Shown here: in pieces, positions 1 to 10,000 of the stretch | Numbering within the stretch: the first letter of the stretch is position 1 | How the letters are laid out: every line of letters begins with the position of its first letter | DNA from: Algoriphagus machipongonensis | Lineage (GTDB): Bacteria; Bacteroidota; Bacteroidia; Cytophagales; Cyclobacteriaceae | Assembly (NCBI RefSeq): GCF_000166275.1 | Contig: NZ_CM001023.1 | Span: 3,847,001 to 3,911,000 of the forward strand | DNA length: 64,000 bases | Direction: 5' to 3' | Made by a program: the position numbers and the translations under genes | The notes under the pieces: generated by a model | Databases searched by the model: none | The model's input: only the letters and a program-made list of their open reading frames with translations | Told to the model about the DNA's origin: nothing

Positions 1-499
1 AACTCATCACATTTGAAGCCATCCCACTTGGCGAGCAACCTATCAGAATCATTCCAGCTGCTATTTCTGGTGGAAAACCACTGATTTTCGCAAGTGTATA
101 CCCTATAAAAGGCATGATCGAAAACTGGCAAATAACTCCGATCAAAACACCTTTGGGCATCTTAACCACGCCCAGAAAATCTTTAATGCTCATGGAAGTC
201 CCCATTCCAAACATGATCACTTGTATCAATGGAACGATGAGTGCACTGAATTTAAATCCATTGAACTCAATGAAATATTGCGGGAAATAAAGGGCAATTG
301 CCACTGAGCCAAATATTATCATCGAAAAAGCGTACCCTCTTAAATTAGGATTGCCTAAAAATGATATGGCGCAGATAAAGAAAAATCCGATCCATAAAAA
401 GCTGGCATTTGCGATACCGGAGAACAAGCTGGTTGCAATAGCCGCAACTAATAAAACGAGGGAAAGGATTGTGAGTACCTTAGTTATTTTAGGGTTCAA
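1..499 (-). CDS. BASS-family (bile acid:sodium symporter-like) transporter, partial at the left window edge
   Basis: I translated this from the minus strand; the 3' end lies outside the window, leaving about 166 N-terminal residues. It is very hydrophobic, with several membrane helices, and carries a GCSPSGMASNVM segment typical of the substrate/Na+ region of bile acid:sodium symporter proteins. That family also imports 2-oxo acids (plastid pyruvate carrier BASS2, ketopantoate carrier PanS). There is no ATG between the upstream in-frame TGA (around 547) and the first helix, so a TTG at 497-499 is the most likely start. It follows the enolase-superfamily gene in the same direction after 90 bases and is probably the last gene of that locus. 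Substrate inference: a product of the periplasmic enzymes encoded just upstream. The family call is firm; the substrate is a guess. Confidence 0.8.
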   Translation of the reverse strand, partial: MNPKITKVLTILSLVLLVAAIATSLFSGIANASFLWIGFFFICAISFLGNPNLRGYAFSMIIFGSVAIALYFPQYFIEFNGFKFSALIVPLIQVIMFGMGTSMSIKDFLGVVKMPKGVLIGVICQFSIMPFIGYTLAKISGFPPEIAAGMILIGCSPSGMASNVMS

Positions 500-589
500 A
501 TTGCTGATATTTTGGGTGGTATTGAAATTTAATCTGAAAGCTTGTCAAAATGCAAGCTCTCAGATATTTCTTTTTTAATAATCAAGATC

Positions 590-2074
590 TTAACTATAGG
601 TCCTGTCATGAGAACGTTTATCATTCCACATGTCGGTAGGCGCAAAATAAGAATTATCAGATGGGTGAAGGTGAGCCTTGATCACTTCTTCATTCAAATC
701 GATTCCTAGTCCCGGAGCATCCAGAGGTACAGGTGCATATCCTTTATCTATCATTTTTCCTCCACCAGTCATAGTCACCAAATCTTCCCACCAAGGTACA
801 TCGACAGAATGATGCTCCAAGGCAAGGAAATTTTGCGTTGCCGCAGCACAATGGACATTAGCCATAAATGAAACAGGAGTCCCTGCTTGGTGCATGGCCA
901 TAGAAATCCCTTTTTCTTCGGCATAGTCTGCGATACGTTTTGTTTCCAAAAGACCTCCTGAAGATGCCAGGTCAGGATGCACAATATCCACCGCATGATT
1001 ATCTATCAGGTCTTTGAAATACTTAAGAAGGTAAATGTCCTCTCCCGTGGTGGTTGGAGTATTAAGTGCAGTAGTAATGGTTTTATGCTGCTCCCACATT
1101 TGCCAAGGCACCATATCCTCAAGCCAGGCAAGTCTATATTTATCCAAAGCCTGACCTAATCTGATACAGTTGTTTAGATCAAAATGCCCATAATGGTCTG
1201 TAGAAAGTGGAATCTCATATCCTACCATTCCTCTCACATGGTCAACAATCTTGGCGAGTTCGTCCAGTCCTTTTTCGGTAATTTGAACTCCTGTGAATGG
1301 ATGCGCAGTATTTGCGTAGGACATGTATCCACCTTGCCATTGGCTTTTTCCCTGCTTAAATATCTCAGGGTTTACGATACAACCAGGTATGTCCATGATT
1401 TCCCCAATGGAAACATCCATTTTCAGCCAAGTATACCCTTGTTCTTCTGTTCTGTATTTAATGAGTTTCAGCTGCTCCTCTGGAGAACTTGCCTCAGGAG
1501 TATCTGCATATAATCTCACTGAATCCCGATACCTTCCACCTAGCAATTGCCAAGCGGGCACATTATATGCCTTTCCACAAAGATCCCAAAGTGCCATCTC
1601 TACTCCACAGACTCCCCCTGCCTGACGGGATTGCCCTCCAAACTGCTTGATGATTTTAAATAATTTTTCCACGTTGCATGGGTTCTCTCCCAAAATCCGA
1701 CTCTTCAGCATCAAGGCATATTTGGGATCCGCTCCATCTCTCACCTCTCCCAGCCCATAAATTCCTTGATTGGTATCGATTCTAAGAATGGCTGTTCCTC
1801 CCATAACGTTGGTTAGTGCATATCTCAGATCTGTAATTTTCAGATCAGATGGTGCTGAAGCTCTTTGGACATTTTTGGTTGTTTCCGCCATAGTATCTTC
1901 TATACTCAGTCCCATCAATGCTGAAAGACTCAGCCCTCCCAATGCCGTTTTCTTCAAAAAATCTCTCCTATTGTCTTTTGTCAAAGGATTATCAATTTCG
2001 GCTTGACGTTGTGCTACGTATTGCTGCTCTCTGATTTTATTCTTTTCAATGAGGTCTTTTAAGGTATTTTTCAT
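590..2074 (-). CDS. Tat-exported enolase-superfamily (mandelate racemase/muconate lactonizing type) dehydratase-like enzyme, copy 1
   Basis: 494 residues. It has a twin-arginine signal (NRRDFLKK, R36-R37) followed by a hydrophobic stretch, so export in folded, metal-loaded form is expected. After it come the enolase-superfamily capping domain (about 75-190) and barrel. Visible active-site elements are K218-x-D220 on barrel strand 2, three likely Mg2+ ligands D293 (STDHYGH), E319 (WLED) and E345 (TGED), and H395 (MHQAGTP), where galactonate/mannonate dehydratase-type members have a catalytic His. Known family chemistry is Mg2+-assisted removal of the proton alpha to a carboxylate, giving dehydration or epimerisation of sugar acids. 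The twin arginines sit unusually far in; an in-frame TTG at 1984 would give a standard short Tat leader. It lies 113 bases downstream of an RraA-like gene. The exact substrate is unknown. Confidence 0.85.
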   Translation of the reverse strand: MKNTLKDLIEKNKIREQQYVAQRQAEIDNPLTKDNRRDFLKKTALGGLSLSALMGLSIEDTMAETTKNVQRASAPSDLKITDLRYALTNVMGGTAILRIDTNQGIYGLGEVRDGADPKYALMLKSRILGENPCNVEKLFKIIKQFGGQSRQAGGVCGVEMALWDLCGKAYNVPAWQLLGGRYRDSVRLYADTPEASSPEEQLKLIKYRTEEQGYTWLKMDVSIGEIMDIPGCIVNPEIFKQGKSQWQGGYMSYANTAHPFTGVQITEKGLDELAKIVDHVRGMVGYEIPLSTDHYGHFDLNNCIRLGQALDKYRLAWLEDMVPWQMWEQHKTITTALNTPTTTGEDIYLLKYFKDLIDNHAVDIVHPDLASSGGLLETKRIADYAEEKGISMAMHQAGTPVSFMANVHCAAATQNFLALEHHSVDVPWWEDLVTMTGGGKMIDKGYAPVPLDAPGLGIDLNEEVIKAHLHPSDNSYFAPTDMWNDKRSHDRTYS

Positions 2075-2187
2075 GGTATTTCGGGTTTTTGTTAGATCAA
2101 TATGATAGAGGGCTAGTTAGTTTTTAACCAGCAAAATGAGTCTGATCAAGGCCAAAAAATCACCTTTCCAGATTCACTCGTAAAAGT

Positions 2188-3150
2188 TTAATAATTTCTC
2201 TCTTTCAGATAGTTATCCAGTTCTTCTTTGGTCATCGGAAGTTTGCCAGGATAGTTATTCAACCAGTCCAAAAAGTCTTTCTTGATTTCTTCTGTCCATT
2301 GGCTGTCGATTTGTCCTGCAAGGTATTTTCCTTCCCGAAGTCTCTGATGACCAAACTCATCTCTCAGGCCAGTAACTTCAGAAGTCAATACCAAGTCCTC
2401 CACCAAATAGGCTGGAATGAATATCACTCCATACTTTTTAGCCAACACCACATCTCCAGGAAGTACAGTTGCACGACCGATTCTGATTGGAGCATTAATG
2501 GAGGTCAACATCATTTGTTGAATGTAAGATGGATCTTGTCCTTTCATCCAGGCATTAAATCCCTCAATTTCTGATAGACCTTCCTGATCTCGAACTGAGC
2601 CATTGAAAACTACTCCTCTTTGGGATTTTGCATAAATGGCATTCCCTAAATTATCTCCTATCAGTGTGCCATCAGCGATTTTTCCATAGCCATCTGCTAC
2701 ATAAACATCCCCGTTGGTGAGAATATCAATCGGCCAAGAATTGGTCCCTCCTTTTGGAGATCTCCCTTCTTTTTCGACTCCTTGATCCTTCACTTGTTTT
2801 TCTAAATCGGGTCTTAATGGCATGTATTGGGCGGTAACTACCCTACCAGTCATCGCTTCATCTGGAAGCATTATTTGCCAATCACCTTCGTATTGATTCT
2901 GATATCCTTTATTTCGTAAAACTCCCCAAGCTTCTTCTATGGAGATGTTTTTTAGTCGCTCTAGTATGGAATCAGAAACTTTTGGTCTTCCATCAGGAAA
3001 TCTCTCTCCAGTCCATTGGGAAGTCAACGCTTTGATATACTCTGGTGAGGCCCCCACATTCTGGGCTTCTACGTTCACAGAGTGAATCATCATAATGGCA
3101 GAAAGTGCAAAGGCATAAATAAAGCCTTTTTGTAAAAATTTACTAGTCAT
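2188..3150 (-). CDS. Secreted RraA-like (HMG-aldolase/oxo-acid lyase fold) protein, copy 1
   Basis: 320 residues with a Sec signal peptide (about 1-29, cut near VEA-Q). The core is the RraA / 4-hydroxy-4-methyl-2-oxoglutarate aldolase fold, with a G165-D166-N167 loop and, about 20 residues later, R187-D188. That arrangement binds the oxo-acid and divalent metal in the aldolases. E. coli RraA, the RNase E inhibitor, lacks the metal-binding Asp, so retention here favours an enzyme. It is longer than the usual 160-240 residues because of an N-terminal extension containing an ERFPDGRPKVSD stretch shared with copy 2. It lies between two enolase-superfamily genes in one transcription direction. Inferred role: cleavage of the 2-oxo acid made by the neighbouring dehydratase, in the periplasm. 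Family confident, reaction inferred. Confidence 0.82.
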   Translation of the reverse strand: MTSKFLQKGFIYAFALSAIMMIHSVNVEAQNVGASPEYIKALTSQWTGERFPDGRPKVSDSILERLKNISIEEAWGVLRNKGYQNQYEGDWQIMLPDEAMTGRVVTAQYMPLRPDLEKQVKDQGVEKEGRSPKGGTNSWPIDILTNGDVYVADGYGKIADGTLIGDNLGNAIYAKSQRGVVFNGSVRDQEGLSEIEGFNAWMKGQDPSYIQQMMLTSINAPIRIGRATVLPGDVVLAKKYGVIFIPAYLVEDLVLTSEVTGLRDEFGHQRLREGKYLAGQIDSQWTEEIKKDFLDWLNNYPGKLPMTKEELDNYLKERNY

Positions 3151-3200
3151 GGGTCATGAAGGGTTTTAAGGTTAATTTTTGGGTAATTGAATTCTATTTT

Positions 3201-4478
3201 TTACTCAAAAAATGGAATTCCAGGTACGGCATGTTTTTTCATTCCTTCCTCATTAATTTCTACACCAATGCCTGGTTTTTCGGAAAGAGTAATGAAGCTG
3301 TTTTCAGTTCTTGGACCATCGTAGGTCACGATATCCTTCCAAATCTCATCCGTGTCCATATAGATTTGCCATTCCATAACCTGAAAATTAGGTACCGAGG
3401 CACAAACATGACAGCTAGCCATAGCCCCCAGAAATGATGCAACCATATGAGGCGAAAAAGGCACGTAATAAAGATTAGCCAAATTAGCAATGCGCTGAGC
3501 CTCGCCTAATCCACCGGCCTTTTGTAAGTCGGGCATGATGATATCTAAAGCTCCATCAGAAAGTAGTTTTGTAAAACCGTAGGCGAGATAAATATTTTCA
3601 CCAGCACAAATTGGAGTGCTTGTCTCCTGATTAATATTCTTATAGACTTCTGGGTTATCAGCAGGAACAGGTTCTTCGAGCCACATCAGGTTCAAAGGCT
3701 CATACATTTTAGCCATCTTCATCCCGGTTACAGCATCATACCTTCCGTGCATATCCACACAAATATCGATATTGGGACCTACTTCTTCTCTTACCGCCGC
3801 AATAGCATTGTACATGCGGTCAATTTCAGCTGGGTTGGCAGTCCAATTATACCGATCGTATTTATTAGGATCCCTTCCATTATCCACATCAAATTTCACT
3901 GCATTATACCCTCTATCCACGGCATCTCTTGCTGCAGCAGCATAATCTGAAGGTTCTGGATTAGTAGTAGCATAAAGCGCCGTATCGCAATAAACACGGA
4001 TTTTATCCCGGAATTTGCCTCCTAAAAGTTGGTAAACCGGAACGTTAAATACCTTTCCTGTGATGTCCCAAAGTGCTGTCTCTATAGCCGTCAAAACCGC
4101 AACAAAAACACCAGACTGAGCACCTCCAAAAAAGGACCCTTTTCTTAATTGCTCTGCTAACCGATTAGGATTTAGTGGATTTTGACCCTTGATCTGATTA
4201 CCGAGTCTTTTCACTAAGTAATAAGATCCATGAATGGCATCTACGGCCTCGCCACAACCCCAAACATCTTGGTTGGTATATATTTTAACATATACAGCCC
4301 CTCGAACGAAGCCGCATTTGACATCTGTAATTTTTAAATCAGATGGATTTGAAAAACTGTTTTGTTTTTGAACTGCTGCTTGTAATCCTTGGCCAAAATT
4401 GGTCATTAAACCAGCACCGGTTAATCCAAGTGCAGCTCCTTTTTGTAGGAATGATCTACGTGATTTTTTGTTATTCAT
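3201..4478 (-). CDS. Tat-exported enolase-superfamily dehydratase-like enzyme, copy 2
   Basis: 425 residues. It begins with a compact twin-arginine signal (KKSRRSFLQK, R7-R8) and a hydrophobic core to about residue 34. Catalytic elements are K195-x-D197, metal ligands D242 (DMHGRYD), E268 (WLEEP) and E294 (AGEN), and the strand-7 His H344 in SPHM. D-x-H-G-R, LEEP, GEN and SPH together resemble the galactonate/gluconate dehydratase branch more closely than copy 1 does. The two copies share the SDLKITD junction after the leader but have diverged widely, which suggests different substrates or stereochemistry. It is separated from the RraA-like gene upstream by 26 bases and from the one downstream by 50, so co-transcription is likely. 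Expected reaction: dehydration of a sugar acid to a 2-oxo-3-deoxy acid in the periplasm (family knowledge plus inference). Confidence 0.87.
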   Translation of the reverse strand: MNNKKSRRSFLQKGAALGLTGAGLMTNFGQGLQAAVQKQNSFSNPSDLKITDVKCGFVRGAVYVKIYTNQDVWGCGEAVDAIHGSYYLVKRLGNQIKGQNPLNPNRLAEQLRKGSFFGGAQSGVFVAVLTAIETALWDITGKVFNVPVYQLLGGKFRDKIRVYCDTALYATTNPEPSDYAAAARDAVDRGYNAVKFDVDNGRDPNKYDRYNWTANPAEIDRMYNAIAAVREEVGPNIDICVDMHGRYDAVTGMKMAKMYEPLNLMWLEEPVPADNPEVYKNINQETSTPICAGENIYLAYGFTKLLSDGALDIIMPDLQKAGGLGEAQRIANLANLYYVPFSPHMVASFLGAMASCHVCASVPNFQVMEWQIYMDTDEIWKDIVTYDGPRTENSFITLSEKPGIGVEINEEGMKKHAVPGIPFFE

Positions 4479-4504
4479 GGGTGGGTATTGAGTTTACTAA
4501 TAGG

Positions 4505-5440
4505 TTACCAGGTTCTTTTCTTTAGGATTTCCTGTATTTGTTCTTTTGCAATAGGAAGTTCGTCGATATGATCATTTAGCCATTGGGAAAAATCTTTTTC
4601 GATTTCGTCAGACCATCTGGTATCTATTTGACCAGCTGTATACTTCCCTTCTCTCAAGCGCTGATGACCAAACATATCTCGAAGGCGAACCACTTCTGAA
4701 GTAACTACTACTTTTTCGGCCAAATGTGCCGGGATAAAGGATACTCCCCCATTTCTTCCTAGGACCACATCTCCTGCCATGACTGTCACTTGATGAATTC
4801 TAGTAGGTTTATTGATTCCAATCAGCATGGTGTTTAAATCCCCGGGCTGATTATGATGGGAAGGATGATAGCTGGAAACATAAGAGGTAAATGAACCGAT
4901 TTCTTTCAATCCAACTATGTCGCGTATAGCACCATCATAAACGATCCCATTTCCTGATTTGGCGTAAATCGCATTGCCTACATTATCTCCAATGGTGGGG
5001 CCACCATTATGGATTCCAAACTGATCAACCACATAGACATCTCCAGGCTGTAATAAATCTACAGGCCAGGAATTTTGACCACGCTTTCCTTCTTTTTTTC
5101 CTCGCTCATCAATGGCGTCATGGATATCAGGACGTCCGGGCATAAATGTGGCTGTCAAAGCTCTTCCCACCAAGACACTGTCTGGGTTAATGGTTAGGCC
5201 CCAACCGTCTGCATATTGATAGCGATAGCCTTCATTTTTCATAACAGCCCAGGCCTCATCATGAGTAACTTCTTTCATTCTCCTGAGAATATCATCCGAT
5301 ACTTTTGGCCGACCATCCTCAAACCGCTCTCCGGTCCATTTTTGGGTTAGAAAAAGCATTTCTTCTTTTGATATCTTCTGTGCAAAAGATTCTATCACAA
5401 AAAAGGATAGAACAAGTAAGATTATATAGGTTTTTGTCAT
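4505..5440 (-). CDS. Secreted RraA-like protein, copy 2
   Basis: 311 residues with a short Sec signal peptide (about 1-20, ending SFA-Q). It is a paralog of the protein at 2188-3150: both have a WTGERFxDGRPKVSD stretch, an RPD segment (R103-P-D), a GQ/TNSWP-D stretch, the G151-D152-N153 loop and R173-D174, and both end with GKY-x-AGQID before the last 40 residues. Keeping Arg-Asp points to an oxo-acid aldolase/decarboxylase rather than an RNase E regulator. It starts only 26 bases after a hairpin terminator (5461-5494) that follows susD, so it is probably expressed by read-through at a lower level than the transporter. Substrate unknown. Confidence 0.82.
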   Translation of the reverse strand: MTKTYIILLVLSFFVIESFAQKISKEEMLFLTQKWTGERFEDGRPKVSDDILRRMKEVTHDEAWAVMKNEGYRYQYADGWGLTINPDSVLVGRALTATFMPGRPDIHDAIDERGKKEGKRGQNSWPVDLLQPGDVYVVDQFGIHNGGPTIGDNVGNAIYAKSGNGIVYDGAIRDIVGLKEIGSFTSYVSSYHPSHHNQPGDLNTMLIGINKPTRIHQVTVMAGDVVLGRNGGVSFIPAHLAEKVVVTSEVVRLRDMFGHQRLREGKYTAGQIDTRWSDEIEKDFSQWLNDHIDELPIAKEQIQEILKKRTW

Positions 5441-5460
5441 TTTGGAATATAACTAATATT

Positions 5461-5494
5461 AAAAAAACCGAGTTTGACAATTACAAACTCGGTT
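5461..5494 (-). terminator. Rho-independent terminator between susD and the enzyme genes
   Basis: A perfect 11-bp inverted repeat (5466-5476 with 5484-5494) encloses a 7-base loop. On the minus strand it is followed by a run of Ts (the A run at 5461-5467). It lies 6 bases beyond the susD stop and 20 bases before the next start, leaving no room for another promoter in the gap. It therefore looks like a leaky intra-operon terminator that lowers enzyme output relative to SusCD. Confidence 0.85.
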
Positions 5495-5500
5495 CTATTT

Positions 5501-7018
5501 TTATTTATCCCACCAAACTTTCGTAGCTAGATTATCCGGACCTTGGGTAGAAATGGCGGCATTGACATTTTCCGAGTTGACAGAAATTTCTGAATTAGGA
5601 TAAGTCAACCGGTTGATAAAATCCACTTCTTTTCCTGGAAAAGGATTAGAGTCTAGTACGGGGAATCCTGATCGGCGAAAATTTGCAAATGCTTCTGGAC
5701 CATTCAAGAATGATGAAACCCAATACTGCGTGTTGATTTGTTCAAGCGCTTTGGAAGCATCAAAAGGATTAGCAGCTAGATAGGCATCAATCTCATCGGA
5801 AGGAATTGCTGAGTTCTCATCTACGAAGCCTAATTGTTCCATATGAGCTCTTACTCCAGCATTATAGTAGGATTCAACATCCCCTGTTGTAATCCAACCT
5901 CTTTGTCTGGCTTCAGCCAGCAATAGATTATTTTGAGAGGCAGTTACAAGGAAGTTTGGAGCTGTATTTTTTGCTACCCTTCTTCTGTCTGCCTGAGCAA
6001 ATTCATAGAAACTTGCTAATCCAAGATCTGCAGCTGCTTTGACAGCACCCGCATTGTCATTACCCATAGGCATTCCTACATGTACACTTGCGTCGTAAGT
6101 ACCGCTTGCAACTGTTTGTTCTGGACCTGACTTTGCTCCTACATAGGTAATGGCAATGGCAGAAAGTCGAGGGTCATTTTTGCTTCGTAAATAATCCACA
6201 AATGGAGCCGTCAAGTAAAAATTGGAAGCTTCGGTAGAATTAAGAAGGTTACCGATCGTATTGGTGTAGTTAGGATCATGAAGGATCACTGCATTGTCTT
6301 CATTAGATAAAATCACACCTCCCTGAAATGCTGATTGGACAACTTGTTGGGCTTTGCTAGCATCTACCTCACTCAATCTCATACCAGCTCTTAGTAATAA
6401 TGAATACCCAAAGCTTTTCCATTTTTCCAAATCACCACCATACAGGATATCCGCTGTTTCTACTCTCCCAGAAAGATTCAATGCGGAAGTCGCCTCTGTC
6501 AATTCTTTAATTAAATCCTCATAAATCACTTGCTGAGAATCATAGACAGGAAGATAAACCTGTTGAGAATAACCTTGCCCACCTTCGAAATAGGGAATAC
6601 TGCCGTAATCATCCGTTAAAATCATAAATGCAAAAGCCTGAATGATCCTAGTCATCTGAAGCAGATTTGATCTCTCGGGTTGATCTTGGATTCTATTAAT
6701 GACATCACGCGTATTTTTGATGACATTTCGGTAATAACCCTGCCATAATTCCTGAGTGGCATTCCGGTTATCCTGATTGTAATTTGCTCCTGTCAAAACT
6801 CCTGAATTAGGAGAAATAATCTGCTGAACAACTCCAATATCATAGATCAAACTACCATTAGGATAAGCACAGCCAACGATTGCTGCATTTAATTGGAATG
6901 CAGGGTCTATGGAAGTAGCAGAAACTTTATTGGTATTCAGCTCATCGAAATTACTATCACAAGAAATCACAAAAGCTGCTGCAACTAAAAACGATATATT
7001 AATAAGTAACTTTTTCAT
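5501..7018 (-). CDS. SusD/RagB-family nutrient-binding outer membrane lipoprotein
   Basis: 505 residues. The lipoprotein signal peptide ends in FVIS-C20, so the mature protein is lipid-anchored, by family on the outer face of the outer membrane. After the Cys come CDSNFDELN and helical TPR-like segments (for example residues 90-140), typical of the SusD-like family that lids its partner SusC. It sits 11 bases after the SusC gene, the standard arrangement. No glycoside hydrolase or polysaccharide lyase is linked in the window, and the co-directional genes are enolase-superfamily and RraA-like enzymes. The ligand is therefore more likely a small acidic or oligomeric compound than a large polysaccharide (inference). 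Confidence 0.93.
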   Translation of the reverse strand: MKKLLINISFLVAAAFVISCDSNFDELNTNKVSATSIDPAFQLNAAIVGCAYPNGSLIYDIGVVQQIISPNSGVLTGANYNQDNRNATQELWQGYYRNVIKNTRDVINRIQDQPERSNLLQMTRIIQAFAFMILTDDYGSIPYFEGGQGYSQQVYLPVYDSQQVIYEDLIKELTEATSALNLSGRVETADILYGGDLEKWKSFGYSLLLRAGMRLSEVDASKAQQVVQSAFQGGVILSNEDNAVILHDPNYTNTIGNLLNSTEASNFYLTAPFVDYLRSKNDPRLSAIAITYVGAKSGPEQTVASGTYDASVHVGMPMGNDNAGAVKAAADLGLASFYEFAQADRRRVAKNTAPNFLVTASQNNLLLAEARQRGWITTGDVESYYNAGVRAHMEQLGFVDENSAIPSDEIDAYLAANPFDASKALEQINTQYWVSSFLNGPEAFANFRRSGFPVLDSNPFPGKEVDFINRLTYPNSEISVNSENVNAAISTQGPDNLATKVWWDK

Positions 7019-7029
7019 GACTCTGGGGC

Positions 7030-10000
7030 TTAAAATTTGACATTTAGATTAAATCCTAACCCTCTGGTAGAAGGTAAACCTGTAGATTCCATACCGACCA
7101 AATTATCGGAAGAATACCCGAAGGATTCAGGATCTATGTTATCAACCCATTTTTTTAGCATGAGTACATTATTCGCAACAAAATTGAGTTTGACGGATTT
7201 GAAGGGCTGATTCGCTGGTAGATGTTTCGTAAAATCATATCCCAATGTGATTTGCCTCAATTTCCAGTATCCCCCATCAAAAACAACAGGTTCTACCAAA
7301 GCTTGAGATCTCACCACCTCCCAATAGGATTGTACAGGTGCCACAGCGGTATTGATTTCTCCTGCCTCATTTACACCCTCACCAACTACGCCACCTTCTC
7401 TTCCTTCCAAGGTCATTTTATGCAAACCATGTCGGACAGCATTAAAGTTGGTTCCGGAAAGCATGATGTTGCCTAACTTAAAGTCTATCAAGAAAGAAAG
7501 CATGACACCTTTGTAATTGAAAGAGTTAGTAAAACCTCCCACCCAGTTTGGCAATGCACTTCCATAATTTACTAAATCAGAAGTTCTTAATGGGATTCCG
7601 TTAGCTCCGAAAATTTTACGGCCTTGGTCATCTCTTTTGTATCCAAATCCAGCAACTTGTCCCATTTCCATTCCTACAATCTGTCGAAGTTCCCCGTTGA
7701 AAACATGGGTACCAACTGTGATTCGCTCTCCAGGTTGGTCGGTCAATAAGCTCAAAACTTCAGTTTTATTGTATGCAGCATTCATGGATGCTTCCCAAGT
7801 GAAGTCGTTAGTTTCAACAGGCACCAAAGTCAAAAGCATTTCCACTCCTTTGTTTTCACTTTTTCCACTATTAATGGAGGTGTTAACAAATCCAGAAGCA
7901 TCCGAAATCTGCGCACTTACAATCTGATCAGTTGTCAACTTTCTATAAAGCGCCATATCTAGACTTACCCTGCTTTGAAACATGCTCAATTCAAACCCAA
8001 TTTCCGCCTCACCGATTCTCATAGGTCTAAGGTTTGGGTTTGGAAGGTTTGTTCCATTTGGTCCTCCCACAGGCTGACCACCAAAGAGGTTATTATTGAT
8101 TCCGTAAAAAAGCACATTGGAATAAGCCCCGACGTCAGCATCACTACCCACCTCAGCATAGGCGGCTCTTACTTTTCCGAAATTCAACCAGCCAGTCGTA
8201 TTCAAGTTTTCATGAAATACCCAGCTAGCAGATACCGATGGGTATAAAATGCTTCGGTTTTCTTTTGAAAGTGTAGAGAACCAATCGTTTCGAATAGTAC
8301 CAGTCAAGAAAAATTTATCCTGAAATGATAATTCCGCAGAACCATAAAGCGAGTTCACTGCTCTTTCATTTAAATCATAGAGAGGATCTTTTGCTCTTCC
8401 ATTTTGAACGGTGTACAAATCTCTTACGACAAAGTCGGTCACCTGTACGCTATTTAAATCCGATCTTCTCTGCATGTGGTTGCCACCGACATTTACATTT
8501 ACTCCAAATTCACCAAACTTTTTGTTTGCATTAATTAAGAAGTCAGTGTTGATCTCTCTAAATCGTCTTTGTTCTTGGGTATAGACCCCGTTGACAAAAC
8601 CCGCCGGTGCTGGAGCTCTGGATGCTTGACCCGTAGGAAAGTTGTTGTAATCCTGATCTCTACTCCAGTAATCTTGCCCAACTCTACCTTGAACAAATAG
8701 CCAATCGGCTAGGTAATATTTCAGAGCAATATTTCCGAAAATTCTATCTCGCTTGATATTTTGAAACTGATCAGAAAGTGTAAAATAAGGATTGGTTCTG
8801 TTTCTGAATCTTGAATAAACCGCCTCATTTCCATTTTCATCATATCTGTTATCTCTCAACACGTCCAGCGGCATAGAATTAGCCATATTATAAAGTGCTA
8901 CCGGGATTGTATTATCCTGCTGACCAATGTTTGGTGGGTTTTCATTCTCCTCGTGAGAATAATTGAAATTACCTCTAAAGCTAAATTTAGGACTGAGGTT
9001 ATAGGCAAAACCAAGGTTTATTGTCTTCCTGTTATAGGTATTATTAGGAACTATCCCCTTGCTATTAAGATCTGAAAAGGATAAACTCATTCCTCCTTTT
9101 TCACTTGAGGTTGCCAATGTGATTGAATTGGTTACATTTTGACCATTTCTGAAAAACGCCTTCACTCTTCCTCTTATCGGCTCGTAAGGAACTGTAACTC
9201 CGTCAAAAAGTACCTGAGTCATTCCAGGTTGAAACTTCTCACCAAACGACCATTGACCAGAAGTAGGATTAGGTGTAGTAGGTCTTACGTTTTGCTCTCC
9301 CTGACCATACTCATATTGGTAATCTGTAAAATCTAGAGGTTGCTCATTGGTGTAATTCAGGTTAAAGGTAACTCCGATTCCTTTTGAATCATTTTTACTC
9401 TTAGTAGTGATCATGATGACTCCATCTTTCGCTCGGGAACCATATAATGCAGCAGCTGCGGCACCTTTCAAAATCGTCATGGTTTCCACATCATCTGGAT
9501 TTATACTTGACAAACCGTCTCCTCCATCCGATGTATTTCCTCCACCTCTTACACCGATACTACTATCTGATGCATTATTTCCGGGGTTTGAACCAAAATT
9601 GGTGTTATCAATCGGAACGCCATTCACTACAATAAGAGGATTATTTTGACCTGAAATGGATGACTGGCCTCTGATTCTTATTTTTGAGGTACCTCCTGGA
9701 CCAGAGCCCAAAGCTGAAATACTTACTCCTGCTACTTTCCCTTGCAGTGCATTCATCACATTAGGAGTTCTATTAATAGAAAGCTCATCTGAATGAACTG
9801 TTGAAGTGGCATAACCTAAGCTCTTGGCTGATTTTTCAATTCCCAGAGCAGTCACTACGACTTCTTCCAGGTTACTCTCATCCACTTCTAATTGAACATT
9901 TATTATAGATCGGCTACCTACTACAATTTCCTGATCCACATATCCGACAAATGAGAAAACCAATACTGCGTTTTCATTTTCTACATTTATCACATAATTA

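Noticed and set aside
8325..9649. Open frames of 60-80 codons on the plus strand inside the SusC gene
   Set aside because: Antisense shadows of a well-supported gene; no signal, motif or promoter.
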